A stretch of DNA of 41,689 nucleotides, from positions 1 to 41,689 of the forward strand of contig JAAAIG010000287.1 in the NCBI GenBank assembly GCA_015852425.1, in the 5' to 3' direction. This DNA is from Gryganskiella cystojenkinii. Lineage: Eukaryota > Mortierellomycota > Mortierellomycetes > Mortierellales > Mortierellaceae. The notes under the pieces were generated by a model. It had not been told where the DNA came from and searched no databases. It saw only the letters and a list, made by a program, of their open reading frames with translations. Position 1 is the stretch's first letter. The number at the start of each line of letters is the position of its first letter. The position numbers and the translations under genes are program-made. Positions 29,469 through 40,027 of the stretch are shown one piece after another.

Positions 29469-32132
29469 ATGCCCTTCCATCCACCCTCCCATTCGCTCGT
29501 CCCACTCTTGCTTACCCAGTCACGCAAGCATCACCGTCATCGTCATTCCCTGGACTACAACCGTCCCTTCAACCTGTCGCCTTCCTCTCATCACCCCACT
29601 GATGGATCAGACTCGCAAGACCAGCAAAACAACATTGAAACTGATCTAGACAATACCGTCGATGTCTCGGACTCTGATCAGCCAGAGTCTTCCTCTCCGC
29701 AAACAGAAAGTGAGGAAGAGTCCAGTCTCGAGGATCTAAACGACCCTCAAGATCATGAACAGGAACCCGTCCAACACGAACACGAATACAACGACGATAA
29801 TGAATCCGATTCTCAAGTCGACTCTGACTCTGATTCGGATTCATCCTCTCTCTCGCTCAACAACTATACGGGCGAGGATGCTCCCTCGGCAATCAAGCCA
29901 AGTCTGGACGAACTCCGTCAAGCCTCCACGGACCGACTCGCCCTGGCCTGGAAGGACATTTTTGATCGATACGAGAACAGAGAACCGGATGCTCCCGATG
30001 ACGAAATCGATCTCTTGACAGGCGAGATCATCGTCGACCACGGCGTCCTGAGAGAGCAACAGGTTCCTTCGCTCTTTGGGACCATGACCAAACTCGGATT
30101 GGATCTGAAGGAACCTCTAGAAGAAGAACGAATTCGGTTACGTCGACGTGTCTGGAGAAAGAACAAAGCGCTCTTGAAAAGACAAGGCGCCAACAAGAAC
30201 AGTCATCATGACAAAAATCCCGATAAAGAAGGACGCAGTGATCATGGCGGCACCTCTTCTTCGTCCTTGTCATCAGCGTCCCCTCCTCGCCATGATCCTC
30301 CTCGGAATCATCGTCGCTATCAACAGGGACCGGATGAAACCTATGGTGGAGAGGACTTTGACAATTTGTTGTTTTCGCCACCACCCAAGAACAGATCATC
30401 CTCGGACAACACTCCTCCCAAGGTGCCGATTCGGTCAAGTCCAACACGACGTAAGAACGAAAGGCCGAGTTCTCGTGAGAATGTCGAGTTCAAGATCTGG
30501 GACAAGAAGGATCAAACCATCATAGGATCACCAAGTGGATACGAGATCGACCAAGATGAGGACAACGACTCTGACGATGATCAGTCTGAATATGGTGAAT
30601 ACTACAAAGCCGATCGTAGTGAGCATGCCAGGGACAATATCACCCGAACGCCCAGACGCTCCACAGGACGACCCACAGCAACCGATACTCGGCCATTCAC
30701 CAGAGAGTCTTCAAGTGAGCGTTACGCATCGACCTCAAGCAAAACCGCATCCAGCAGACGATCCTCCTGGTTCGATCCAGACGACATTGACGACCATCGC
30801 GGATTTCATCCGCCTTCCCATGGTGCCATCAAACGTTCTCCTTCCCCGACACCGTCACCATTGCGCACCAACGAGATCTCGATCGAATCTGCAGCAATTC
30901 TTCACCGGTCTACAAATCTGAGATCCAGGATGGCGCCAAGAACTGCTGCTCTGGCGGACTCACTTTTTTCTAAGAGGACACCTACACCATCCTTGATCCA
31001 GTCGTCTTCATCTCCTTCACCGTCCTTGCAGACGTCAGTAACAACACCGCCGCCGCCGCCGCCGTCAAGGTCCTTTTCTCCCTTTGCGACCACGATCCCA
31101 TCTTCGTCCAGACGCCCTTCAACAACAACGACAACCACCGCCTCAACTACGATTTTCTCTACGGTGTTACCGGCGAGCACCAAGAGAAAGCACAGCACCG
31201 TCTTTGACGATGATGTCGACATGTACCCAGTTACATCGTCATCGTCTCAATGGCACTCACACGATCCCCAAAATCCATTTCTGGACCAACCTTACAGTCA
31301 TACTCGGGATGATAGCGATGACGAGATAGTCTCGGCGGAACATGGCAAAGATCCGTACGGATTCACCCCCTCGCCTTCTTCATCGCCTTTGTCTCGCCAT
31401 CTCCTGCCACTCCTGCCTCTTCAATCTACCTACCAATCCCAGTCCGAGCATTTTACAACACCGACCAAGAAGCAGAGGCATGAGGACATGTTTTCTTTAG
31501 GATCCCTCGCGTCTATCACTACCTCGCCATCTTCGACCTCGTTTTTGCAGTCAACCTTGTCAACGGCTTCTTCTCAACTGCAGCGTCAGCGGTATCAATC
31601 GCACACAACAACAGGTGCGACAACATCTTTGTTTGAGCTGGGATTGGCAACTATAGCAACCCCGTCGACCCCTTCGCGTCCTCCTCGACCGGTTTCAATG
31701 ACAGATATGATCACTCCGAGAACAGAGCTTGCAAGAACCGTCGATCTGCTTCGACTCAGTACACCTCCACCTCTGGCCACGACGGTTCCTCGAGCGGTAC
31801 CTCCGCTCTCGTCGCCCGTTGTTGTTCCCCAGACTCTGCATACGAGCGTACCTTCGCTTCCTACTCCTGCCTCGGTTCCTGCTCCCGCTTCGGCACCTAC
31901 TCGGGCCCTTGTGGAGACAGCAATCAAATCGTGGACACCTACTTCAACAACAGTGGTGCCATCAATTTTGTCTAGGCCAGAACCATCTTGCAACTCCATG
32001 ACAGCTGCTTCGGTTTCAGCGACAACTAGCGCAAGTCAAAAGAGCCGGGTCTTGTCGGGAACCAAAGGTGTTCCTCCGAGTTGTGGAGGACCTGGTATCT
32101 GCTCGAAAGAGTTTTGCTTCAAGTGTCTTTAA
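29469..32132 (+). CDS. scm3: Scm3/HJURP-family centromere histone chaperone
   Basis: Scm3 delivers the centromeric histone H3 variant CENP-A to kinetochores. This single-exon gene encodes 887 residues. The Scm3 domain lies at about 147-205. It includes LALAWKDIFDRYE (helix) and then DEIDLLTGEIIVDHGVL, the family signature DxIDLxTGEIVxDNG, followed by a basic stretch RIRLRRRVWRKNKALLKR. The rest is disordered: acidic Ser/Asp clusters before the domain and long Ser/Thr/Pro-rich segments after it. The protein ends in a small Cys cluster, CGGPGICSKEFCFKCL, that may bind zinc. I used the first in-frame ATG. Yeast Scm3 is about 220 residues, so this is large even for a fungal member. The family call rests mainly on the signature. 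Confidence 0.75.
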   Translation: MPFHPPSHSLVPLLLTQSRKHHRHRHSLDYNRPFNLSPSSHHPTDGSDSQDQQNNIETDLDNTVDVSDSDQPESSSPQTESEEESSLEDLNDPQDHEQEPVQHEHEYNDDNESDSQVDSDSDSDSSSLSLNNYTGEDAPSAIKPSLDELRQASTDRLALAWKDIFDRYENREPDAPDDEIDLLTGEIIVDHGVLREQQVPSLFGTMTKLGLDLKEPLEEERIRLRRRVWRKNKALLKRQGANKNSHHDKNPDKEGRSDHGGTSSSSLSSASPPRHDPPRNHRRYQQGPDETYGGEDFDNLLFSPPPKNRSSSDNTPPKVPIRSSPTRRKNERPSSRENVEFKIWDKKDQTIIGSPSGYEIDQDEDNDSDDDQSEYGEYYKADRSEHARDNITRTPRRSTGRPTATDTRPFTRESSSERYASTSSKTASSRRSSWFDPDDIDDHRGFHPPSHGAIKRSPSPTPSPLRTNEISIESAAILHRSTNLRSRMAPRTAALADSLFSKRTPTPSLIQSSSSPSPSLQTSVTTPPPPPPSRSFSPFATTIPSSSRRPSTTTTTTASTTIFSTVLPASTKRKHSTVFDDDVDMYPVTSSSSQWHSHDPQNPFLDQPYSHTRDDSDDEIVSAEHGKDPYGFTPSPSSSPLSRHLLPLLPLQSTYQSQSEHFTTPTKKQRHEDMFSLGSLASITTSPSSTSFLQSTLSTASSQLQRQRYQSHTTTGATTSLFELGLATIATPSTPSRPPRPVSMTDMITPRTELARTVDLLRLSTPPPLATTVPRAVPPLSSPVVVPQTLHTSVPSLPTPASVPAPASAPTRALVETAIKSWTPTSTTVVPSILSRPEPSCNSMTAASVSATTSASQKSRVLSGTKGVPPSCGGPGICSKEFCFKCL

Positions 32133-32390
32133 AAAAAGGAAAAACTAGTCTACAGTCTGACAGTTTAGATAAAGCTTGTGTCCTCTTTTCGAAATGCTTC
32201 CATAGCGCCTTTATGCATGCAATCAGATATTTGAAAAAACAAACAAAGCATTATTTATTTTGATAATTTACATTGATTCGTGCTCATTGAATCGGAAAAA
32301 AAGTGCAAAGGGAAGAGTGGTGAGTGTGTGTTATGAAAGTGCTGTGGAGCATGAAAGGCATTGACGAGAGGACATGACGGTCGCGATAAC

Positions 32391-35300
32391 TTAAGCGCGG
32401 GCCTGAGCCTTGGCAGCCATCTGGTTCAAGGCGGAGCCGAACTTGAACCACTTGATCTGATCCTCGTTGAAGGTGTGGTTGAGCTTGATATCGATCTCAG
32501 AGCCATTCTCCTTCTTGACGTGCAAGTTCAGGGGGACACCCTCCTTGAAGGAGGTCAAGCCCTGGATGGAAACCTTGTCAAAGGGAGCAATCTTGTCGTA
32601 ATCGGCAGGGTTGGCGAAGGTCAAGGGCAAGAGACCCTGCTTCTTGCAGTTGGTCTCGTGAATACGGGCAAAGGACTTGGTGATGACAGCAGCACCTCCG
32701 AGGTGACGGACCTCCAAGGCAGCGTGCTCACGGGAGGAACCCTCACCGTAGTTCTCGTCACCAATGACGATCCAGGGGACGTTCTTAGCCTTGTAGTCAC
32801 GGGCGACACCGGGGACGGTATCGTACTCACCAGTCAACTGGTTCTTGACAGAGTTGACACCGAGGTTCTCAGAGTTGAGGGCACCGATCAACATGTTGTT
32901 AGAGATGTTGTCCAAGTGACCACGGAACTTCAACCAGGGACCAGCCATGGAGATATGATCGGTCGTGCACTTGCCCTTGACCTTGATCAAAATGGGCATG
33001 TCGTTCATGTCCTTGCCATCCCACTTCTTGAAAGGCTCGAGGAGCTGGAGACGGTTGGAGGTAGGCGAAACCTTGACGGAGACGTGACCCTTCTCGGTAG
33101 GAGGGGCCTGGTAGGTCTCCTCACCGGGATCGTAGCCGCGGGGGGGAAGCTCGTTACCGTTGGGGCTAGAGAACTTGAAGGGCTTGCCATCGGCACCGAT
33201 GAGGGTGTCCTTGGTGGGGTCGAAAGTCAAATCACCGGCAAAGGTCATGGCAGTGACAATCTCGGGCGAGGCGACGAAAGCATGGGTCTGGGGGTTGGCA
33301 TCGTTACGTCCGGTAAAGTTGCGGTTGTAGGAGGTAATGATAGAGTTCTTGGTGCCCTTGGGGACATCCTGACGATCCCACTGACCAATGCAGGGACCGC
33401 AAGCGTTGGCGAGGACAACTCCACCGGCATCGTTGAGGATGCCCATCTGACCGTCACGCTCGATGGTGGCACGAATCTGCTCGGAACCGGGGGTGATGGT
33501 GAAGATAGACTTGCACTTCAAGCCGTGGTCGAGAGCCTCCTTGGCGATCGAGGCAGAACGGGACATATCCTCATAAGAAGAGTTGGTGCAGGAACCAATC
33601 AAACCGACCTCGAGCTTGGCGGGCCAGTTGTTGGCAATGACAGTCTCCTTGAACTTGCTGAGAGGGGTGGCAAGATCGGGGGTGAAGGGACCGTTGATGT
33701 GGGGCTCCAAGGTGTTGAGATCAATCTCAATGACCTGATCGTAGTGAGCACCGGCATCGGCCTTCAAGTTGTGCTGGAAGGAATCGGCCCACTCGGCAAT
33801 GTAGGGGCGAGTGGTGGCCTTGAGGTAATCAGACATGCGAGAGTTGTAAGGGAAGAGAGAGGTAGTGGCACCAATCTCAGCACCCATGTTACAGATGGTG
33901 GCCATACCAGTGCAGGACAAGGTGTCGACACCGGGTCCGAAGTACTCGACGATGGCACCGGTACCACCCTTGACGGTGAGAATACCAGCAACCTTCAAGA
34001 TGACATCCTTGGCCGAGGTCCAGCCAGACATCTTTCCGGTCAACTTGACACCAATGACCTTGGGGCACTTGAGCTCCCAGGGAATATCGGCCATGACATC
34101 GACAGCATCAGCTCCACCGACACCAATGGCGACCATACCGAGACCACCGGCGTTGGGGGTGTGGGAATCGGTACCGATCATCAAACCACCGGGGAAGGCA
34201 TAGTTCTCGAGAATGATCTGGTGAATAATACCAGAGCCGGGTCTCCAGAAACCGAGACCGTACTTGGCGCAGGAAGTCGACAAGAAGTCGTAGACCTCCT
34301 TGTTGATATCCTTGGCACGAGTCAAGTCCTTGACGCCTCCGATCTGGGCCTCAATCAAATGGTCGCAGTGGACGGTGGAGGGAACGGCAACGTTGGGGAG
34401 ACCGGCAGACATGAACTGGAGCAAAGCCATCTATTGGATTGCGAGAATCATCGCACAAGGTAAGAACGAGGAGCATCGTTAGAGACATGTCATGGTGCTT
34501 ATTATGCGCTTCCAGTAGCTTCTATCTGAAAAAGATTAGATCGGCCTTTTTTTCGCTGTCCCGTCTCTCTCCCAGCCTCTCCTGTGAAAAACAATAACAA
34601 ACGGCATATTGGTTGCTCCTCCAATCCCGACCGGGCGGCAATCCAAACTCAGCCATGGCCAGAAAAATCCAGAGAGCCTTTTCACGTTGAGATTTGATTT
34701 GCACGATAGTAGAGATACGCCTCGCTCCTCTCTTTTTGAGTTTTCGTCTCCCCCTTATGACAATCGATCTACACATAGGTTGTCGTTGTTGATATTATGC
34801 GCATCCATCCACGATCCTAGATCTGGATTATGAAAAGAGAGGGAAAAGCTTACCTGGGCAGTAGCATCCTGGCAGGCAACACGATCGGGACGGAGCTTGA
34901 GGTAGGACTTTCCACGCTCAATATCCTGGTTGTGGGCATCATCCAAATGACCGTAGACGATCTTCTCGGCGAGGGTCATAGGCTGGTTGAGTCTGTTGGA
35001 TAGATATCATTGTCGAATGGTGAAAGGATAGGGAAAAAAACGAGGGGTGGTGTCGTCGTCGGTGGTTTGAGAATCAGTTTCGGGGAAACCGAAAAATGAA
35101 ATATTTTTTGTTTGGTTGTGTTTGTTTATGTTTGGTTCGGTCGGTCGGAAATGGGAAAAGTGAAGGGGTGACGAAAATTCGAAGGGGGTTGTAAAAAAAG
35201 AGACTTGGTTAGATGGGGAACTTGTGTTGAGGATGTGGGTAAAAGACAAGAGGTGGTGGGTTTCTTCCGAAAGGAGAAAGAAGGAGATGTTGACTCCCCT

Positions 35301-35658
35301 CTCTCTCTCTATCAAAAGAAACGAGCATTTGGAATAATCCTTCAATAACACTTGCCTCTTGCGGACAATGGCGAGGTTGTCCTCAATACGCTGGTAGTTG
35401 ATGTACTGGTCCTTCTCCAAGTTGGACATCTGGACCTTGCGAGCAGCGCCAGTGCCGGCAGCCTGGGCAAAGGTGCGCATGGGAGCCTTGATGGCAGCAG
35501 CCTGCGAAAAATTTCAAGAGTATGATGAAAGGTGATCGTCAGTATGATGATATCGAAAGCGCGTGTATTCCCTTTTTTTAGTCCTTTTTGGATCGAACAA
35601 AGGGTATGAGAGGTATCCTTACCTTCCAGGTGCGTGAAATAGCTCCGGAAGAGAACAT
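32391..35658 (-). CDS. aco1: Mitochondrial aconitase (aconitate hydratase)
   Basis: Aconitase converts citrate to isocitrate in the TCA cycle using a [4Fe-4S] cluster. Four exons (35658-35623, 35501-35356, 34992-34854, 34430-32391) give 786 residues, a normal mitochondrial length. The N-terminus ([19 protein letters not shown]) is a mitochondrial presequence. The body is highly conserved, with [22 protein letters not shown] and [12 protein letters not shown]. The cluster ligands are Cys388 in GSCTNSS and Cys451/Cys454 in ACGPCIGQ. The substrate-binding [16 protein letters not shown] is intact. Codon use is extremely biased, pointing to very high expression. Intron 2 uses a GC donor (gcaagt at 35355) instead of GT; no GT donor keeps the frame. 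A TATAAG element lies near 35903-35908 on the minus strand, about 245 bases upstream. Confidence 0.98.
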
Positions 35659-37621
35659 TATGTGTGTATGTGTAATATGAGAGGAAAGAGAGAGAAGAAG
35701 TTGTTTCTGATCAAGGCGAATGAGTTGAGAATAAGGGACAAGATCAAGAAAGGTGAATCAAGTCACTAGAAGGAGGGGGAGGGGGAGAAGTGGTGATGGA
35801 GTGGAGTGGAGAGAGGAGAGAGAAAAGAAAAGAGTGAAGAAGAGGAAAGAAAACAAAAACAAGAAAAAAAAAGAGAGAGAAAACGGCTCGGAGTGATGGA
35901 TACTTATAGTGTCCGAAGGGGGAGGGGGGGATGACATCGATTGTTGTTGTGTCGTGTGTTTTTTACTTGGATTTTGCATGGTAATTAGGCAGACGGTCTT
36001 GATGACATATGAAAGATACCCCACTTCCGGCGTTCCTTTTCCGGACAGGAGAGCAAACATAACAACTGCTTTCCAGGCACTCTTTAGAGAGCAAAATGCC
36101 AATTCAACAACTAATCTTTTGCTTCCAACAGATCAAAGTATGTGTAAAAAAAGAGACCATCTCCGAGCGACAAACCTCAGACAGAACCGAACATCGACTG
36201 AGTTTCATCGTAGAAACTTAAAAAAAAGATTTTTGCATGGCCCGTCTGCAATTTTTTCGTGGCCCTCACGTGACTTTTCTCGGCGCTCTCATTTTTGGGT
36301 TGATCCTGTCGTTTTTTTATGCGATCTGCACTATGTCCAGTAACTACTTTGAGGAGATGAGTGACCGATGACTGATTGCATTGCCAAGAGAGGAAATCGG
36401 CCGAAATACGGGGGAAAAGGGTGAGAAGAAGATGCGCGCAAGGATGACCCCATCTGGATGTAGGGGGTGGAATGAACGCCACATTCGTGCGACATTTAAA
36501 AGGAGGCGTAGAGGTCACCAGTTGGAATGAACTAGTAGATCAAACAAACGCAGGCAACCAAGCCCGATAAGGCACAACCAATTGAGACAAACCGATCTCA
36601 CACACTCTCCACGCTCGCCCAGCAAGACCCCTTTACCTCTTGTCGTCTTTTTTCCTTGTCGACTTGCTTCCGTTTATCAAAACGCCAACACCCCAGAGCT
36701 CACAGGCACTTCTCGGCTTTTTTTCGCTCGCACAGAATGAAAAAAATATACCGTTGGAAACACAGCACAGAAGGAAATAAAAGGGCGTCGGTCGCACTGT
36801 TTGTGCTTCCTTCCAGACCTGGGCATGCTTTTCCGAATCTCCGAAACCCTGTTCTTTTTTGATTTCGTTTTACGATTCGAGCGATACCCCTGGATCTGCA
36901 CGATATCCTCAGTTTTTGCACGTTTTCTCTGTCCGCTTTTTTTTTGCGTTTACTCCACTACTTCTACCTTGCGAGTTCTTCTGCCAAAGCTCAATGGAAG
37001 ACGAATTGCAATAAAATGCCGCATTAGTAGATCTTTGTTCGAGACTACCAAGTCTGAGAAAAACTCTTTTTTTTGTTCGCGATCGTCATGCGCCACTCCA
37101 AACGGCCAGCAGACTTATGCACCTGCGACTGTGGCCGGTGCGGTTAGGGAAGAGCCGAAGTGGGGCCACCACTTCGACAGTAAATATGCGTATGAAATGG
37201 GAACTCCCGTTCTTTAGAAATAAATCCTCTCCGTACCCCCTCTCCTTTATCGTGTTTGCTCCAGCTTCTGAAGAACTCTCCGGGGAATCTTGAACAACGA
37301 GAAAGAAAGAGAAAAAAAGGAGCCAGATGATCCGTTTGCGCCTCTGATCTCAAACAAAGCAGTAAGAAAGAGAAAGAAAAAGAAAAGGCGATATATCATG
37401 TGACCACAAACAGAATGGGCGCATGGGTTTTTTTGTGTTCGCTTTGATGCTTTTCCTTTGTTCCGCCTGGTTTACTTCTTTAAAATCCGACTTTTTTTTT
37501 TTTTCTTTTTTTTTTTTCCTTTTCTCGATTTTCATCCTTCGCCTCTTCACGTCTCACCTTTTTTTGTTGCCGACCCATCGCCCACTTCTCTGTGCGACAG
37601 AAGCAAAAAAAAAAAAAAAAA
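35659..37621. other. Long intergenic region between aco1 and the CN hydrolase gene
   Basis: I call no gene in these 1963 bases. It includes the aconitase promoter (TATAAG near 35905). A TATA-like atttaaaagg lies at about 36494-36503, followed by a C-rich leader-like stretch on the plus strand. An open plus-strand segment at 36828-37217 ends GHHFDSKYAYEMGTPVL. It could be a small gene but shows weak codon bias. The last 20 bases before the next start codon are almost pure A. Confidence 0.35.
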
Positions 37622-40027
37622 ATGCTCCGTGAGTTTATCTCGATCCCGTCCATCACGACGGCTCTGGTTCCGTTGCTGGTCCTCGTCAGTGCCGTCTTTG
37701 GACCAGGATTGCTCAATGTTCCTATAACACCTTATCTAACCATCACCTTGTCACTCGGTTACCTCGACCGTCTTGGTTCCTGGTCTCGGGCTGCCATCCT
37801 CCCGAACTTTTACTTGCTCGCTTGTATGGCCGTCGGCACCGGACTGGCTTACTCGGGTATGCTCCAAAGTGATGTTTGGGATAATTCTCTGATGACGACC
37901 CCGTTCTTGATCGGTTTGGGTGCTTCGATTATCTATCTGATCCCACTCTGGATCCATGGTGTCTGGCACCGTCGTTTCCTGCCTTTGGAAAGACAAAGGT
38001 TTCAAAACGATGGTAGCTTGGCCCTCCTGGGAACTCTTGTCGCGCCCTCGGTATGGGTAGCCCTCTTCACGATCGTCTATGCGGTGAGCCCTATTGGATC
38101 CTATGGGTCGATTGCTTATACACAATTTCAGATTGAACCCTTGGTCCAATGGGCTTCGGTCGCCGGTATCGCCGGTATTGAGTTTTATATGGTAAGTACC
38201 TGACTCAAAACACTTGCGGTTTGCCTTTCCCCTCCCCCCTCTCTCCCTGCCTCCACTGCTTCCACTGCTTTACCGATTTGGCATAATAATTGTTTGTAAT
38301 GTCAAGGCAAATTAGCTTGCCGAGTCCACGTTTTTAGCAGGCTCTTTGCTTGTGTCTGCGTGGGCTTGGTGCAAGGATGGACCACTTATTTGGAGTGCAT
38401 AATAGCTTATTTTCCAGCTCATAAATTGTTTTCTTTTTCTGGAGCTCGGAGATATTCTTTGTAATATCCAATACCACCTTGGAAGCTATTCTTTCAAAAA
38501 ACTTTGACGGGGAGAATGTTGGGCTCAATTGGTGGCGATCTTTTTTTTTATTTTCTGACTTAAGATGAATTCTTCGCGTTTCCTGGCTGGCAGACCAAAG
38601 GAATTGACACGCGTGCAAGATTTGAAGTCGCTTGTCCAATTAATATTTTCTTATCTATCCTTTCGCAAAATAAAATAATCATAAAATAGGTGTGGGCTTC
38701 GGTGATCCTCCACCGTGTCTGGACGAATTATATCCGCCTCGAGTCCTACGGAGATCCCAAGGAATGGAACCATCTCGATGAGGGTATCAGCACATCCACA
38801 ACAGCCGCCAGTCACCGGCACCGTTTTGCTCAGTCTAAGATTCTGGCCCGTCGAATCCTCTTTGCCCCTACACCCACGTTTGTGATCGTCACCTTTGTCA
38901 TATCACTCTATGGCTCCATGCGATTCTGGAATGCGGACGGGACGTTCTTTATGCGACCGCTTCATGATACCATCTTGCCGACAGCTCGGGCAAGTTGTAT
39001 CATTGGATCCACAGAATCAAACGACATGGCGTCGTACATGAATCAGACAGTCCAGTATGCTCAACAAGGTTCCGAGATTGTGATCTGGTCCGAGACTGCG
39101 GTCCTGATGAACAACTCTTTGATGACGGATCAGTTCCTGAACAGGGCCAAGAACATCTCGTCGACCTATGGGATATATCTCGGTGTCACTTATTCTCAGT
39201 TTGTAGACGAGCAGATGGTCAAGAGCAAAAACATGTTCACATTGATTGACAACAAAGGTCAGATTGCGTTCGAGTACCAGAAGGCGCACCCTGTCGCGAT
39301 GGTCGAGACCAGGGTGATTGCGGGACCGCATGTCTTGCCCGTGACGGATACTGTGGATAAGTTTGGAGGGATCCGAATGGGTGGTGCCATCTGCTTTGAT
39401 ATGGATTTCCAAAACTTTATTGCCCAGGCTGGAGACAAGAAGGTCGATTTGATGTTGCAGCCAAGTTGGACATGGGGTGAGCATATCATGTTCTTTTTTA
39501 AAAAAAATACTATAGAAAAAAGGTATCGTTTTGACTCTTGAGCTGATGGTTCCTCTCTTTTCATTTGCGTAGGTTCTATTGGTCGTCTCGAAGCCTCGAT
39601 CCAGTCTTTCAGAGCAGTCGAGCAAGGGTTCACTTTATTTCGTTGCGGTTCCTGGGCACCATCGACAGTTTGGGACACGTATCATCAGCTCTTCGGTTAC
39701 ACCTATAACCTGGGTTCTGGCGCCTTCCATGCCGACATCCCTCTTCGGAGACATGTTGCCACGGTTTATAACGCGGTCGGAAATCTCTGGTCCTACATAT
39801 GTTGCTTCTATGCTATCGTCACTCTTGGGTTGATCCTAACCCCAAAGAGGATTCTGGATCGTAGCCTTGAGAGATTTGAGGGCCGTGGGTGGTTCATTGT
39901 CGGGTCGACGGATAACAGTAGTATCGGGGGGTCGAAAAAGAGTGTCAACGCTGCTGGTCCTGGCCTGACCACCGTGAATGAAGATGCTGACCTGGAACAG
40001 TCTAGGACCGGGGAGGAATCCGTCTAA
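37622..40027 (+). CDS. Membrane carbon-nitrogen hydrolase, apolipoprotein N-acyltransferase (Lnt)-like
   Basis: Three exons (37622-38191, 38690-39476, 39573-40027) give 603 residues. Exon 1 and the start of exon 2 encode several hydrophobic helices (residues about 8-210), another helix lies near 255-275, and a final one near 550 (WSYICCFYAIVTLGLILTP). Between them is a nitrilase-fold domain with the full triad: Glu325 in IWSETAV, Lys388 in YQKAHPVAMVE and Cys425 in GGAICFDMDF. This layout of membrane helices around a nitrilase domain is that of bacterial Lnt, which N-acylates lipoproteins. Fungi have no bacterial lipoproteins, so the substrate is open. Intron 1 is 498 bases. The start codon follows a run of 17 A residues. 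A hydrophilic Ser/Gly tail of about 50 residues ends the protein. Confidence 0.85.

Noticed and set aside
32361..34463. A 700-codon open frame on the plus strand opposite aconitase
   Set aside because: It is the mirror of the strongly codon-biased aconitase exon. Its Gly/Val/Leu-rich composition follows from that bias and it contains no known domain.
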